Assembly (NCBI RefSeq): GCF_000407565.1
Contig: NZ_ASWI01000004.1
Location: 948,001-1,012,000, forward strand
Origin: Enterococcus cecorum DSM 20682 = ATCC 43198
GTDB lineage: Bacteria; Bacillota; Bacilli; Lactobacillales; Enterococcaceae
DNA length: 64,000 bases
Direction of reading: 5' to 3'
Positions within the stretch are counted from its first letter, which is position 1. Every line of letters begins with the position of its first letter. Under the pieces are notes generated by a model. The model had not been told where the DNA came from. It searched no databases and saw only the letters and a program-made list of their open reading frames with translations. The position numbers were made by a program, and so were the translations under genes. This document shows, piece after piece, positions 7,234 through 20,310 of this stretch.

Positions 7234-7237
<4 letters not shown>
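6602..7237 (-). CDS. pyrE: Orotate phosphoribosyltransferase
   Basis: Converts orotate and PRPP to orotidine 5'-phosphate. The PRPP-binding motif [12 protein letters not shown] lies at 121-132, and [10 protein letters not shown] near 31-40 is typical of the family. At 211 aa it has normal length. It is the last gene of the pyr operon; its start overlaps the pyrF stop by four bases. Confidence 0.97.
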
Positions 7238-9663
<2,426 letters not shown>

Positions 9664-9731
9664 GCCACTACCTTTCCTTTCCTGCCATCATTTTAAAAGA
9701 TAAGCAAGAATGACCTTGCCTATCTTTAACG

Positions 9732-12700
9732 TTAAATTGCTTGCGTAGTAAATGCTTGAGATTCCATCACTTTTAAGATTGCATCAGCTGTATCTAATGA
9801 AGTGAAAAGCGGCACACCATGTTCAACAGATTCACGGCGGATATGGAAGCCATCTTCAGCATTATTTTGACGATTTTTATCCATCGTGTTAATCACCATC
9901 TGTAAGCTACCATCACGAATATAGTCAATCACATGTTTTTCAAAGGCTTGATGAATCTTAGCCACTGTCTTACATTTGATACCATTTTGCTCAAAGTATT
10001 TCGCTGTTCCTGAAGTGGCTAAAATACTAAAGCCAATCTCGACAAAACGTTTGGCTAAGGAAAGTGCTTCTTCTTTACTATCATCTGCAATGGTAAATAA
10101 AACAGTGCCAAAACTTGGAATATGCAGACCACTCGCCTCAAAAGCTTTATACAAGGCTTTTTCCAGATTTTTATCTGAACCCATAACTTCACCCGTTGAC
10201 TTCATCTCAGGTCCTAAATACGTATCTACTTTTAACAATTTCGTAAATGAAAAGACCGGTGCTTTAATATGAACGTTTTCACTAGTTGGATATAACCCGT
10301 TTGGATAGCCCATTTCTGCCAAATCTTCCCCTAGAATCGCTCTAGTTGCTACTTGCGCCATAGGAATACCAGTTACTTTACTTAAGAATGGTACAGTACG
10401 ACTTGCTCGCGGATTGACTTCAATGACATAAACTTGATCATCGTGAATAACAAACTGGATATTCATCATGCCCACACAATTTAAACCAATGGCTAGTCGC
10501 TTAGTATAGTCTTCAATCGTTTGAATTTGTTCTGGTGATAAAGTTTGTGGTGGATAAACAGCCATTGAATCTCCTGAGTGGACACCGGCACGTTCGATGT
10601 GCTCCATGATTCCAGGGATTAAGACATTTTTACCATCACTGATTGCATCGACTTCGCATTCTTTACCAACCAAATAACGGTCCACTAAAACGGGATGTTC
10701 TGGAGAAGCTTTAACCGCATTTTCCATATAGTCTTCTAAGTCGGCTTGATTTTGGACAATTTCCATCGCACGACCTCCCAAGACATAACTTGGACGGACT
10801 AGTACCGGATATCCAATACGTTTTGCAATTTCTACGGCCTCAGCTTTATTCGTCGCGGTATCACCAGGTGGCTGTGGAATATTTAAATCTTTTAAGGCTT
10901 GTTCAAATAAATCACGATTTTCCGCACGATCAAGATCTTCAATTTGCGTACCTAAAATATTAACGCCATTTTTTACTAATTGTTCAGCTAAATTAATCGC
11001 AGTTTGCCCACCAAATTGTACAATCACGCCAATTGGTTGTTCTAATTCAATCACATTTAAAACATCTTCAATCGTCAATGGTTCAAAGTATAGTTTATCT
11101 GAAATTGAAAAATCTGTAGAAACTGTTTCAGGATTACTATTCATAATGACAGCTTCATAACCAGCTTTTTGAATCGCTTTAACCGAATGAACGGTCGCAT
11201 AGTCAAACTCTACCCCTTGACCGATACGGATAGGACCTGAGCCTAACACTAATACTGAGTCTTTAGGCGAGCGAATCGATTCATTTTCAAATTCATAAGT
11301 ACTATAGAAGTATGGTGTACTTGATTCAAATTCAGCCGCACAAGTATCAACCATTTTATAAACAGGTTTAATTTGATTGGCTGATCTAAATTGGCGGACC
11401 TCTTCAATCGTCATTTGCCATAGCTCAGCAATCTTTTTATCTGCAAAACCATTTTGTTTGGCTAAACGTAAAGTATCGACATCTTTTACTGTTTCTTTCA
11501 ACTGTTGTTCAATTTCGATAATATGCAATAATTTATCAAGGAAGAATAAGTCAATTTTTGTCATTTGATGTAACTCTTCAATGGTAAATCCACGACGTAA
11601 AGCCTCCGCTAAGTAAAATAGACGATCATCCTGGGCCTTAACAATACGATTCATTAAATGTGCGTCATCGACTTGACCCAATTCAGGAATTTCAACATGG
11701 ATACAACCAATTTCTAGTGAACGCACAGCTTTTAACAGTGATTCTTCAATATTACGCCCAATTGCCATGACTTCCCCAGTTGCTTTCATTTGTGTACCAA
11801 GTAGACGTTCACCAGTTTCAAATTTATCAAATGGCCAACGCGGAATCTTAGCGACCACATAGTCTAAAGCTGGTTCAAATTCAGCATAAGTAGTACCAGT
11901 GACAGGATTTTTCATTTCATCTAAGGTTAACCCTACTGCAATTTTTGCTGCTAATTTGGCGATTGGATAACCCGTTGCTTTACTTGCTAAGGCAGAAGAA
12001 CGAGAAACCCGAGGATTTACCTCAATCACATAATAATTAAAGCTATTTGGATCTAAGGCTAATTGAACGTTACAGCCTCCTTCAATTTTCAAGGCACGAA
12101 TGATGGATAGAGAAGCATCCCGTAACATTTGGTATTCAATATCAGATAAAGTTTGGCTTGGTGCAAAAACAATCGAATCACCGGTATGAATACCAACTGG
12201 GTCAAAGTTCTCCATATTACATACCACAATGGCATTATCCGCACTATCTCGCATCACTTCATATTCAATTTCTTTAAATCCTGCAATACTGCGTTCAATT
12301 AAACATTGCGTAACTGGAGAAAGTGTTAAGCCATTTTCGGCAATTTGACGGAGTTCTTCTTCATTATTACACATTCCGCCACCAGTTCCACCTAAAGTAA
12401 ATGCTGGTCTAACAATGACTGGATAGCCGATTTCATTGGCAAAATCAACTGCAGCATCCACGCTATTGATGATAGTCGATTCAGGAATAGGTTGGTTTAA
12501 ATCTTCCATTAATTGTTTGAATAAATCACGGTCTTCTGCTTGGTCAATGGCTGAAAGCTTAGTCCCTAATAATTCGATTCCTAATTCTTCCAAAATTCCT
12601 GATTTAGATAATTCCATCGCCATGTTTAAACCAGTTTGTCCACCTAATGTTGGTAAAATGGCATCTGGTTGTTCTTTACGTAATATTCGCGCTAAAAACT

Positions 12701-12914
12701 CATAAGTAATCGGCTCAATGTACACTTTATCAGCAATTTCGCGGTCGGTCATAATGGTTGCTGGATTAGAGTTTACCAATATAACTTCATAGCCTTCTTC
12801 TCTCAAAGCTAAACAAGCTTGTGTGCCAGCATAGTCAAACTCAGCGGCTTGTCCAATAATGATTGGCCCTGAACCAATGACTAAAATTTTTGAAATATCT
12901 GTACGTTTAGGCAT
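9732..12914 (-). CDS. carB: Carbamoyl-phosphate synthase large subunit
   Basis: Makes carbamoyl phosphate from bicarbonate, ammonia and two ATP. At 1060 aa it has the duplicated ATP-grasp halves, each beginning with the phosphate-binding pattern ([19 protein letters not shown] near 12 and [18 protein letters not shown] near 555), plus the C-terminal regulatory domain. It overlaps carA by eight bases. Its place inside the pyr operon makes it the pyrimidine-linked copy; whether an arginine-linked copy exists elsewhere cannot be seen. Confidence 0.98.
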   Translation of the reverse strand: MPKRTDISKILVIGSGPIIIGQAAEFDYAGTQACLALREEGYEVILVNSNPATIMTDREIADKVYIEPITYEFLARILRKEQPDAILPTLGGQTGLNMAMELSKSGILEELGIELLGTKLSAIDQAEDRDLFKQLMEDLNQPIPESTIINSVDAAVDFANEIGYPVIVRPAFTLGGTGGGMCNNEEELRQIAENGLTLSPVTQCLIERSIAGFKEIEYEVMRDSADNAIVVCNMENFDPVGIHTGDSIVFAPSQTLSDIEYQMLRDASLSIIRALKIEGGCNVQLALDPNSFNYYVIEVNPRVSRSSALASKATGYPIAKLAAKIAVGLTLDEMKNPVTGTTYAEFEPALDYVVAKIPRWPFDKFETGERLLGTQMKATGEVMAIGRNIEESLLKAVRSLEIGCIHVEIPELGQVDDAHLMNRIVKAQDDRLFYLAEALRRGFTIEELHQMTKIDLFFLDKLLHIIEIEQQLKETVKDVDTLRLAKQNGFADKKIAELWQMTIEEVRQFRSANQIKPVYKMVDTCAAEFESSTPYFYSTYEFENESIRSPKDSVLVLGSGPIRIGQGVEFDYATVHSVKAIQKAGYEAVIMNSNPETVSTDFSISDKLYFEPLTIEDVLNVIELEQPIGVIVQFGGQTAINLAEQLVKNGVNILGTQIEDLDRAENRDLFEQALKDLNIPQPPGDTATNKAEAVEIAKRIGYPVLVRPSYVLGGRAMEIVQNQADLEDYMENAVKASPEHPVLVDRYLVGKECEVDAISDGKNVLIPGIMEHIERAGVHSGDSMAVYPPQTLSPEQIQTIEDYTKRLAIGLNCVGMMNIQFVIHDDQVYVIEVNPRASRTVPFLSKVTGIPMAQVATRAILGEDLAEMGYPNGLYPTSENVHIKAPVFSFTKLLKVDTYLGPEMKSTGEVMGSDKNLEKALYKAFEASGLHIPSFGTVLFTIADDSKEEALSLAKRFVEIGFSILATSGTAKYFEQNGIKCKTVAKIHQAFEKHVIDYIRDGSLQMVINTMDKNRQNNAEDGFHIRRESVEHGVPLFTSLDTADAILKVMESQAFTTQAI

Positions 12915-13995
12915 TTTTCTGTTTCTCCTTCCATGCTTCCATCATTTCGATAAATTCATCAAATAAATATAAGGCGTCATGCGGACCAGGGGCAGCATCT
13001 GGGTGGAATTGCACACTAAAAGCTGGATAGTGGCGATGACGAACCCCTTCAATCGTGCCATCATTAATTTCCACGTGCGTTACAATTAATTTTTCAGGAT
13101 CAATCGTATTGGCATCTACTGCATAGCCATGATTTTGTGAGGTAAAGTCGACACGGCCGGTTGCGATTTCTCTTACTGGATGATTTAAACCGCGATGGCC
13201 GAATTTCATTTTAAAAGTATCCGCACCATTTGCTAATGAAAATAGTTGATGACCTAAACAAATACCAAAAATCGGCACTTTTCCTTGAATTCCTTGAATC
13301 ATCTCAATGGCTTCTGGGACACTCTTAGGATCTCCTGGCCCATTTGTCAGCATGACACCATCTGGAGATAATTCTAATATTTCTTTAGCAGTCGTATTAT
13401 AAGGTAAAACCGTTAAATTACATTGACGTTTTGAGAACTCTCGCATGATACTATGTTTCAAGCCAAAATCTATCACTACTACATTTAATCCAGTACCAGG
13501 GCTTGGATATGGCTTAGCAGTAGAGACTTGAGCGACTTGATTCGTTGGAAGAACAGCTGCTTTTAATTGGTCATAAGCATGATTGAAATCATCAGCTGCA
13601 TCTACAATACTTGCTTTCATCGTTCCATGTTGACGAATTTTACGCGTTAAAGCACGAGTATCAATCCCTGAAATGCCTGGAATTCCTTTACGCTTTAAAA
13701 ATTCATCTAAAGTCATTTGATTACGCCAATTGCTTCCACGTCTAGCATGTTCTTTTACTACAACCCCTTTACAAGTAGGTGCAATTGATTCATAGTCATC
13801 ACGATTAACCCCGTAATTTCCCACCATTGGATAGGTAAAAGTAATGATTTGTCCATTAAAACTTTGATCAGTGATGGTTTCTTGATAACCGGTCATACTT
13901 GTAGTAAAAACCAGTTCACCAACCACACTATTTGTCGCGCCAAAGCCTTCACCAACAAAATGCGTCCCATCTTCTAAAATTAACCAACGTTTCAT
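12907..13995 (-). CDS. carA: Carbamoyl-phosphate synthase small (glutaminase) subunit
   Basis: Hydrolyses glutamine and channels ammonia to CarB. At 362 aa it has the N-terminal CPSase domain and a class I glutamine amidotransferase domain with the nucleophile in GICLGHQ (C246). The third triad motif reads [11 protein letters not shown], with Asp where the family normally has the catalytic Glu of HPE. The DNA (GAT) is clear. The substitution may be lineage-specific. It overlaps pyrC by one base. Confidence 0.97.
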   Translation of the reverse strand: MKRWLILEDGTHFVGEGFGATNSVVGELVFTTSMTGYQETITDQSFNGQIITFTYPMVGNYGVNRDDYESIAPTCKGVVVKEHARRGSNWRNQMTLDEFLKRKGIPGISGIDTRALTRKIRQHGTMKASIVDAADDFNHAYDQLKAAVLPTNQVAQVSTAKPYPSPGTGLNVVVIDFGLKHSIMREFSKRQCNLTVLPYNTTAKEILELSPDGVMLTNGPGDPKSVPEAIEMIQGIQGKVPIFGICLGHQLFSLANGADTFKMKFGHRGLNHPVREIATGRVDFTSQNHGYAVDANTIDPEKLIVTHVEINDGTIEGVRHRHYPAFSVQFHPDAAPGPHDALYLFDEFIEMMEAWKEKQKNA

Positions 13996-15281
13996 TAGTT
14001 GTTTGCCTCCTTTTGATAGACAATTTGACCATCCACCATGGTTAGATAGGTATCACCGAATAATTTCCAACCTGTAAACGGCGTATTATCAGCTTTTGAT
14101 TTAAAATTAGCCGCATCAATCACATATTCATGATCAATATCAAATACTGCAATGTCCGCTTGACTACCAACAGTTAATTGACCTGCTTGTAACGCAAATA
14201 TTTCTGCTGGTTTGATAGCCATCCAATTCATGACTTGTTCTAAAGTGAAAATACCTGTCTTAACAAATTTTGTATAAATTAACTGAAAGGCATACTCAGA
14301 ACCAACAATTCCAAATGGCGCTTTTAAGAAAGATTGACATTTTTCATCATGTCCATGAGGAGCGTGGTCGGTTGAAATACAATCAATCGTACCATCTAAT
14401 AGTCCTTCAATTAATGCTTGCTGATCTTCACTCGCTCTTAATGGCGGATTCATCTTCCAAAAGCCATGATCTTCAGGAATATCCATATCATTTAACAGTA
14501 GATGGTGCGGACAAACTTCACAAGTCACATGAACCCCAGCTTTTTTGGCCTCACGAATAATTCGCACACTTTCTTTCGTTGAGACGTGACAAACATGATA
14601 GTGAACCCCAGTTTCTTCGGCTAAGATTAAATCACGGGCAATTTGAGAACTTTCTGTCGCACTTAAAATTCCTGGTAAACCCAATTCTTCTGCACGTTTG
14701 CCAGCATGCATCACGCCACCAAATAAAAGTGATTCGTCTTCTGTGTGAGCCACGATGGCCATATTATTTTTAGCAGCTTCTTTCATGGCCAAATACATGG
14801 TTCCAGCTGTTTGAACACCAACACCATCATTCGTAAAAGCAAAGGCACCCGCAGCTTTAAGTCCCACTTGATCCGTTAACACTTCACTTCTTAGTTTTTC
14901 AGTTATAGAAGCATATTGATACACTTTCACACAAGCATCACGATCAATTATTTCCTGAACTTTTTGAAAATTCTCTACACTATCTGGAACTGGATCTAGA
15001 TTTGGCATCGCACAGACACTGGTGAAACCACCTCTTGCCGCTGCTTGACTTCCTGTTAAAATCGTTTCTTTATACGTAAAACCAGGTTCTCTAAAATGAA
15101 CATGCACATCAACCAAACCTGGCATAACTAATTTTCCTTTTAAATCAATCACCTGATCAAAGTCTTTTTCTGCAAAATCTAATCCGATAGCGAAAACCTT
15201 TTTATCCTCTACCCAAATATCTACTTGATGACAGGTATTTTCTTTTGTAACCATTCGTCCATTTTTTAATAAAGTTTTCAT
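13995..15281 (-). CDS. pyrC: Dihydroorotase, class I
   Basis: Cyclises N-carbamoyl-aspartate to dihydroorotate. Zinc ligands are seen in [10 protein letters not shown] (about residues 58-67), in AHTEDES near 178 and in the STDHAPHG segment near 303. At 428 aa it matches the Gram-positive class I enzyme. It lies 11 bp after pyrB and overlaps carA by one base. Confidence 0.97.
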   Translation of the reverse strand: MKTLLKNGRMVTKENTCHQVDIWVEDKKVFAIGLDFAEKDFDQVIDLKGKLVMPGLVDVHVHFREPGFTYKETILTGSQAAARGGFTSVCAMPNLDPVPDSVENFQKVQEIIDRDACVKVYQYASITEKLRSEVLTDQVGLKAAGAFAFTNDGVGVQTAGTMYLAMKEAAKNNMAIVAHTEDESLLFGGVMHAGKRAEELGLPGILSATESSQIARDLILAEETGVHYHVCHVSTKESVRIIREAKKAGVHVTCEVCPHHLLLNDMDIPEDHGFWKMNPPLRASEDQQALIEGLLDGTIDCISTDHAPHGHDEKCQSFLKAPFGIVGSEYAFQLIYTKFVKTGIFTLEQVMNWMAIKPAEIFALQAGQLTVGSQADIAVFDIDHEYVIDAANFKSKADNTPFTGWKLFGDTYLTMVDGQIVYQKEANN

Positions 15282-15292
15282 ATACTTACTCC

Positions 15293-16219
15293 TTATGCCT
15301 TTCCATTTAATATTGCTTCTAAAACCGCCATGCGAATATACACGCCATTAGTCATCTGTTGCACAATTCTTGATTGTAACCCTTCCACCAAGCTATCTGC
15401 CAGTTCTACATCACGATTCACCGGTGCAGGATGCATGATAATCGCATGAGGTAACATTCTCTTCGCACGTTCAAGGGTCAATCCATAAGTTTGATGATAT
15501 TGCTCTTTAGAAAATTGCTGATTTCCTACGTGACGCTCATGTTGTACCCGCAGCATCATCATCACATCCACTTTATCGACTAACTCATCAATTGCAAGAT
15601 ACTTTCCATATACTTCAAAGGATTCATCATACCATTCAAGCGGACCAGAGAAGTAAACTTGTGCCCCTAATCGTTTCAGCATTTGCATATTTGATTTTGC
15701 AACACGTGAATGGGTTAAATCACCAACTATTGCTACTTTCAAACCTTCGAAATAACCGAATTCTTGATAAATCGTCATTAAATCTAATAGACATTGCGTA
15801 GGATGTTGGCCACTACCATCCCCACCATTAATCACACTACATTGGATTGTCTTACTTTCTACTAATTCATTATAATAATGTTCAGCACTATGACGAATAA
15901 CCACAGCATCAACACCGATAGCCGACATTGTCAAGACGGTATCATATAACGTTTCACCTTTTTGTACTGATGAAGTAGAAGCATCAAATTCAATCACTTC
16001 TAAGCCTAATTTTTTCTCGGCCACTTCAAAACTTTTATGCGTTCGCGTGCTGTTTTCAAAAAATAGGTTGGCCACAAAATATTTTTCTTTAGGTAATACA
16101 CACTTAGCACCCGCTTTAAATTCACTCGCACGTTTAATTAATCCTAAAACTTCTGCTTCACTTAAACTTTCAACTGTTAATAAGTGCTTTAAACTGATTG
16201 CCTGTGATTGAATGATCAT
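15293..16219 (-). CDS. pyrB: Aspartate carbamoyltransferase, catalytic chain
   Basis: Committed step: carbamoyl phosphate plus aspartate to carbamoyl-aspartate. [13 protein letters not shown] is the carbamoyl-phosphate signature and [10 protein letters not shown] the C-terminal motif. At 308 aa it is usual for the unregulated Gram-positive enzyme; no pyrI is present. It lies 19 bp after pyrR with no separate attenuator between them. Confidence 0.97.
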   Translation of the reverse strand: MIIQSQAISLKHLLTVESLSEAEVLGLIKRASEFKAGAKCVLPKEKYFVANLFFENSTRTHKSFEVAEKKLGLEVIEFDASTSSVQKGETLYDTVLTMSAIGVDAVVIRHSAEHYYNELVESKTIQCSVINGGDGSGQHPTQCLLDLMTIYQEFGYFEGLKVAIVGDLTHSRVAKSNMQMLKRLGAQVYFSGPLEWYDESFEVYGKYLAIDELVDKVDVMMMLRVQHERHVGNQQFSKEQYHQTYGLTLERAKRMLPHAIIMHPAPVNRDVELADSLVEGLQSRIVQQMTNGVYIRMAVLEAILNGKA

Positions 16220-16238
16220 TTGCCTACTCCTTCATCGA

Positions 16239-16763
16239 TTATTTATTGATTAAAATTCTATCTTGCTTGTCAATTTCTTCCATTTCAACAATAATTTCTT
16301 CGTCTGATGAAGTTGGAATGTTTTTTCCGACATAATCGGCACGAATAGGCAGCTCACGATGTCCTCTATCTACCAATACAGCTAAACCAATACGATTTGG
16401 TCGACCATAATCCATTACCGCATCCAAAGCAGCACGAATGGTACGTCCGGTATATAAAACATCATCTACTAAAATGACTTCTTTACCTTCAAGCGATACC
16501 GGCATTACGGATTCTTGCTTTTCAGATGAGTGCTTCTTTTGATCATCGCGATAGGAGGTAATATCTAACTCCCCAACCGGCACTTCAATTTCTTCAATCT
16601 GTTTTAAACGTTGGGCAATGCGTTGGGCGATATAGATACCTCTTGTTTTAATTCCAACTAATACCAAATCTTCCAATCCTCGGTTACGTTCAATCATCTC
16701 ATAGGTCATTCGTGTAATTGCTCGCTTCATAGTAACTGAATCAATGACTTCTTTTGCTGACAT
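16239..16763 (-). CDS. pyrR: PyrR, pyr operon attenuation protein
   Basis: RNA-binding regulator with uracil phosphoribosyltransferase fold. It binds pyr leader RNA in the presence of UMP and favours termination. The PRPP motif [13 protein letters not shown] and the basic RNA-binding surface of the family are present. The start is taken at ATG 16763, preceded by GGAGGG at 8 nt, giving 174 aa; an upstream in-frame ATG at 16787 lacks spacing. It is the first gene of the operon, behind its own target site (16820-16960). pyrP, often next in this operon, is absent here and lies at 62169-63422. Confidence 0.96.
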   Translation of the reverse strand: MSAKEVIDSVTMKRAITRMTYEMIERNRGLEDLVLVGIKTRGIYIAQRIAQRLKQIEEIEVPVGELDITSYRDDQKKHSSEKQESVMPVSLEGKEVILVDDVLYTGRTIRAALDAVMDYGRPNRIGLAVLVDRGHRELPIRADYVGKNIPTSSDEEIIVEMEEIDKQDRILINK

Positions 16764-16813
16764 AAATATCCCTCCAAAATGTCTCATCCTTTATTTTTGC
16801 CTTCCGTTTACAA

Positions 16814-16844
16814 CAAAAAACTCCCACCTGCGCGAGGTCGGAGT
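16814..16844 (-). terminator. Attenuator terminator of the pyr operon
   Basis: On the minus strand ACTCCGACCT pairs with AGGTGGGAGT (9 bp plus one mismatch), followed by TTTTTT. It stands between the PyrR binding site and the pyrR gene. Confidence 0.92.
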
Positions 16845-16923
16845 GAAGTTCACAAAATTATCTATAACAAAGGCGCCAATATTCAAAAATGGATAGAATA
16901 TTAGCTAGATATTTATTTTGATT

Positions 16924-16960
16924 GCTTCCTTCTTAGCCTCACGGGACTAAACTTAAAGGA
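16924..16960 (-). promoter_or_regulatory. PyrR-binding anti-antiterminator
   Basis: The minus strand contains TTTAGTCCCGTGAGGCTAA followed by GAAGGAAGC, matching the conserved PyrR-binding loop (AGTCC, GTGAGGCT, AGG). UMP-bound PyrR would stabilise this hairpin, block the antiterminator around 16870-16925 and permit the terminator at 16814-16844. Confidence 0.9.
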
Positions 16961-16981
16961 CTAATATTTCTTATTACAACC

Positions 16982-17010
16982 AATATACGCGCAATTACGA
17001 ATAAAAGCAA
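16982..17010 (-). promoter_or_regulatory. Promoter of the pyr operon
   Basis: -35 TTGCTT (17005-17010), 17-bp spacer and -10 TATATT (16982-16987) on the minus strand, placed to start transcription just before the PyrR site. Confidence 0.75.
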
Positions 17011-17088
17011 TCTATTTTCGTGAAAATTTACATATATTTTCAAGTAAAACAGTTTATCTTAAAAATATATTTCAAAACTACTAATAAA

Positions 17089-17117
17089 ATAAAAAAAGCA
17101 CCCCAAAATTGAGTGCT
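17089..17117 (-). terminator. Terminator after rluD
   Basis: On the minus strand AGCACTC pairs with GGGTGCT, followed by seven T's. It separates the lspA-rluD unit from the pyr promoter. Confidence 0.88.
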
Positions 17118-17124
17118 CTGTAGA

Positions 17125-18042
17125 TTATATATTTTCTTTTCGTAGTTTTTCTAAAGTAGTTGAAAAAACTTCTGGAAGTGGACAAGAAAATGCTAGCCAC
17201 TCTTCTGTCGTTGGATGTTCAAAACCTAAATCACGTGCATGTAAAAATTGGCCGTGACCTTTTAGTGTTTTTTTCGGACCATAAACCGGATCACCTGCTA
17301 ATGGATAGCCAATATATTGCATATGGACTCTGATTTGATGGGTTCTCCCCGTTTCTAATTTACATTCAATTAAAGTAAACTGATTAAAGCGTTCCAAAAC
17401 AGTAAAATGCGTCACTGCATCCTTACCATCTTCCACCACTGCTTGTTTTTTGCGATCTTGCTTACTTCTTCCAATCGGCGCGTTGATGGTTCCCTTCTCA
17501 TGAGGAATCACGCCATGCACTAGAGCGACATATTTACGTAAAGAAGTTTTTTCTTTTAATTGTTTGGCCAAGCTTTCATGGGCCATATCATTTTTAGCAA
17601 TCATTAACAATCCCGAGGTGTCTTTATCTATGCGATGAACAATCCCTGGACGAATCACACCATTAATAGAAGATAAATCTTTCAAATGATAAAGTAAAGC
17701 ATTCACCAATGTATGATTAGGATGTCCGGCAGAAGGATGAACCACCATTCCTTGAGGTTTGTTCACAACAGCCACATCTTTATCTTCATAGACAATCTCT
17801 AAAGGAATATCTTCAGGCAATATTTCCAATTCTTGCACTTCAGGTAGTTGAATTTCAAAAGTTTCTGTGCTCTTCACTTTATAATTAGCTTTGACAACTT
17901 GTTGCGCAGTGATTGAAAAGACTAAGCCATCTTTTAGCCAAGACTGAATTTGTGATCTTGAATAACCAGCCAATTGTTCCGTTAATAATTTATCTAAGCG
18001 ACCTTTTTGATTAGTAATTGTTACAGTTAATTTTTCACTCAT
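17125..18042 (-). CDS. rluD: RluD-type 23S rRNA pseudouridine synthase
   Basis: Isomerises uridines in 23S rRNA. It has an N-terminal S4-like domain (about 12-75) and a catalytic domain with HRIDKDTSGLLMIAK containing the catalytic Asp. At 305 aa it has typical length. It overlaps lspA by four bases and precedes pyrR, the same order as lspA-ylyB-pyrR in Bacillus subtilis. The exact site specificity among RluA-family members cannot be read from sequence. Confidence 0.95.
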   Translation of the reverse strand: MSEKLTVTITNQKGRLDKLLTEQLAGYSRSQIQSWLKDGLVFSITAQQVVKANYKVKSTETFEIQLPEVQELEILPEDIPLEIVYEDKDVAVVNKPQGMVVHPSAGHPNHTLVNALLYHLKDLSSINGVIRPGIVHRIDKDTSGLLMIAKNDMAHESLAKQLKEKTSLRKYVALVHGVIPHEKGTINAPIGRSKQDRKKQAVVEDGKDAVTHFTVLERFNQFTLIECKLETGRTHQIRVHMQYIGYPLAGDPVYGPKKTLKGHGQFLHARDLGFEHPTTEEWLAFSCPLPEVFSTTLEKLRKENI

Positions 18043-18497
18043 TGATGTTTGAAACGCTCCTCAAAAATAATATAAATAAACATAATCACTACGCCAACAG
18101 TTAACTCAATATCCGCGATATTAAATATCGGAAAGTTGATAAAATCAAGTTTAAACATATCTACAACATAACCTAAGCGCATGCGATCAAAATAATTACC
18201 AAATGTACCACCTAAAATCATACTTAAGCTTAACGAAAACAACCAACCATTTGTTTTCCCATATTTAGAAAGTAAGTGACTGACGGCAACAATGGCTAAT
18301 AATGTGATCACAGTGAAAAACCACATTTGACCTTCCAACATGCTCCAAGCAGCACCTGTATTGCGAATATGAAAGAAAGATAAAATACCAGGAATGACAT
18401 TCACTTCATCACCCAATGGAATTTGTTTGACCACCGCCAATTTGACTAGTTGATCCAAGATGGCAAACAATATCGCCAATAAATAATAAATATACAC
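18039..18497 (-). CDS. lspA: Lipoprotein signal peptidase (signal peptidase II)
   Basis: Membrane aspartyl protease cleaving prolipoproteins. It has four hydrophobic segments in 152 aa, with the conserved NTGAAWS, GNYFDRM and FNIAD motifs; the Asp residues in the last two are the catalytic pair. It overlaps the CBS gene by one base and rluD by four. Confidence 0.96.
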   Translation of the reverse strand: MYIYYLLAILFAILDQLVKLAVVKQIPLGDEVNVIPGILSFFHIRNTGAAWSMLEGQMWFFTVITLLAIVAVSHLLSKYGKTNGWLFSLSLSMILGGTFGNYFDRMRLGYVVDMFKLDFINFPIFNIADIELTVGVVIMFIYIIFEERFKHQ

Positions 18498-19201
18498 TAA
18501 TTTTCACTCTCTTCTAATTTAATTAAATCTCTAGGACGAATCACACCCGTAATTGGCAATTCTTCCTTTCCTTTTGCACTTACAAAAATCACTTCTAATT
18601 GTGGATACTGATGAAAAAATTTTAACACATCAGCTACCAAAGTTTGTTCACCCACAAATTGATAATTGGCTTTTTTTCCTTCAATTGTTAGGATATCTTT
18701 CGCTTTTAATTGCTCGATAGGCGTATCATTGGCTTCAGTGAGATACTGACTAAACCAATAGCCCAACATTCTTAATGTAATCACCCCAACGAATTTCCCT
18801 TGATTGTGTAACGGAAATTGCGAATATTTTTTATGGCTTGCAATTTTTAATAGTTCTAACAAAGGCGTCCCTTGTTCAAAAGACACAACCTTCTTACAAA
18901 AGACATCGCCCACTTTTTTGGGATGATAGAGCTGCTTTTCAATAGTCAAAATCCGATCGACAATCCACTGATTCGGCTGGGCGATAATAAAATCCGGGGC
19001 AATGGTTTCATGTACAATCGCATTTCTTAACTGCGCAATCTGTATTAAATCATCCTCATATTTAGCAATCGTGGCATCACCATTTGCACGAGCCTTACGC
19101 ACCAAATTGGTAAAACCGATTGACTTATCAAGTTTGAAACTATTTTGTAAATATTTTTCTATCCGATTAAAACTTGACAAAAAGATTTCAGCCGCTTCCA
19201 T
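18497..19201 (-). CDS. CBS-domain protein of unknown role
   Basis: About 234 aa, with an N-terminal helical region (to about 95) and a C-terminal CBS pair (about 105-230), as in nucleotide-sensing regulators. No catalytic domain is recognisable. The ATG at 19201 is preferred; an in-frame GTG at 19210 lies inside the ribosome binding site GAGGTG. It overlaps lspA by one base, so it is the first gene of a CBS-lspA-rluD unit. Confidence 0.8.
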   Translation of the reverse strand: MEAAEIFLSSFNRIEKYLQNSFKLDKSIGFTNLVRKARANGDATIAKYEDDLIQIAQLRNAIVHETIAPDFIIAQPNQWIVDRILTIEKQLYHPKKVGDVFCKKVVSFEQGTPLLELLKIASHKKYSQFPLHNQGKFVGVITLRMLGYWFSQYLTEANDTPIEQLKAKDILTIEGKKANYQFVGEQTLVADVLKFFHQYPQLEVIFVSAKGKEELPITGVIRPRDLIKLEESEN

Positions 19202-19273
19202 GTTACACACCTCATTTTCTAAGCAATTAATATCATAGCAAAAAACAACGTAAAAATAAATAGTCTACATTCA

Positions 19274-19379
19274 GTGGGTGGTTCCCTATCATATAAGCCG
19301 CTTTGGCTACGAAAGGTTAATTCTTATGGGCTTTCTTCCAAATTTGGAAACCTCATCTGACTGGAGCAAATCCACCCAC
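19274..19379. other. Structured intergenic element of unknown identity
   Basis: A perfect 8-bp closing stem (GTGGGTGG at 19274-19281, CCACCCAC at 19372-19379) encloses 90 nt with several internal hairpins: AGCC/GGCT (19303-19315), GAAAG/CTTTC (about 19311-19335) and the palindrome TTCCAAATTTGGAA (19335-19348). GC is higher than in the flanks. No open reading frame explains it. I could not match it to T-box, SAM, TPP, FMN, purine, THF, ZTP, SRP, RNase P or tmRNA patterns. Either strand is possible; no convincing promoter or T-run fixes the direction. Confidence 0.5.
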
Positions 19380-19465
19380 TTCATGCTAAAAAAGAGCAAC
19401 TTAGTTAAGTGTAGTGACCCCAAAAAGTTAGACTTTTTATAGAGTGGATTTTTCCACTCTATTTT

Positions 19466-20302
19466 TTATGCAGTTTTTTGATTGAATTGACGAAACTCTA
19501 CTGGGCTTTTCCAGTTAAGTTTTTCTTTGATTCTGTAATGATTATAATAATAAATATAGTTCTCAATGGCTTGGCGTAACTCATTTTGGCTTTGATAAAC
19601 TTTTCCATAATACAATTCTTGTTTTAGAATACTGAAGAAATTTTCCATAGGAGAATTATCTAAACAAGTTCCTTTCCGAGACATACTTTGAAAGATACCA
19701 TTATCCTTTAATGTTTGTACATAGCTGTTCATTTGGTACGCCCAACCTTGATCAGAGTGAAAGGTGCGACGATAGGGACAATCATTTGTTTGAGAGATTG
19801 CTTCTTCCAGACCTGCCATAACGGTTTTACCATTTGGTTGAGTTGAAAGGCTGTAGCTTAGAATTTCACGGTTATACATATCCATAAACGGGTCTAAATA
19901 GAGTTTCTTCTGACGAAGAATGCCTGTTTTATCTACTTCAAAGTATTTAAATTCAGTTGTATCTGTCGTGATTTTTTGATGAGAGACTGAAGTGTTGAAT
20001 CTTCGATGAATCAAATTTTTAGCTACTTTCCCAACGGTTCCTTTATAGGAATTATATTTCCTAGATTTCTTGGTAAATGCTTTGACTTGTAACTGTAGCT
20101 TTTGCATTAATCGCTGTACTTTCTTTTTATTTACTGGATATCCACGTCGCTTTAACTCCTGTGTCATTCTTCTATAGCCATAATGTTGATGTTTCTTACG
20201 AATCACTTGAATTTCTTCTTCCAACTTTTGTGTTGAAGTAGTTCTGTCGAGGCGTTTTTGCCAGTACATATAAGTGGCTTTTGGAAACCCTAAGGTTTCC
20301 AA
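19466..20302 (-). CDS. IS3-family transposase OrfB (integrase core), copy 1
   Basis: DDE transposase domain with the three acidic residues in TTDTTEFKYF, FHSDQGWAYQ and NSPMENFFSILKQE. An HTH_21-type segment lies near the start. The ATG at 20302 may not be the natural start: the frame continues upstream (KNERIARVIHSLRG and on) to a T TTA AAA slippery heptamer in orfA, as expected for a -1 frameshift OrfAB fusion. Confidence 0.9.
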   Translation of the reverse strand: METLGFPKATYMYWQKRLDRTTSTQKLEEEIQVIRKKHQHYGYRRMTQELKRRGYPVNKKKVQRLMQKLQLQVKAFTKKSRKYNSYKGTVGKVAKNLIHRRFNTSVSHQKITTDTTEFKYFEVDKTGILRQKKLYLDPFMDMYNREILSYSLSTQPNGKTVMAGLEEAISQTNDCPYRRTFHSDQGWAYQMNSYVQTLKDNGIFQSMSRKGTCLDNSPMENFFSILKQELYYGKVYQSQNELRQAIENYIYYYNHYRIKEKLNWKSPVEFRQFNQKTA

Positions 20303-20310
20303 AATATCTT

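Noticed and set aside
19274-19379. T-box, SRP RNA, 6S RNA or tetrahydrofolate riboswitch
   Set aside because: The GTGGGTGG stem looked suggestive, but none of the conserved core sequences of these RNAs was found, so it is left as unidentified.
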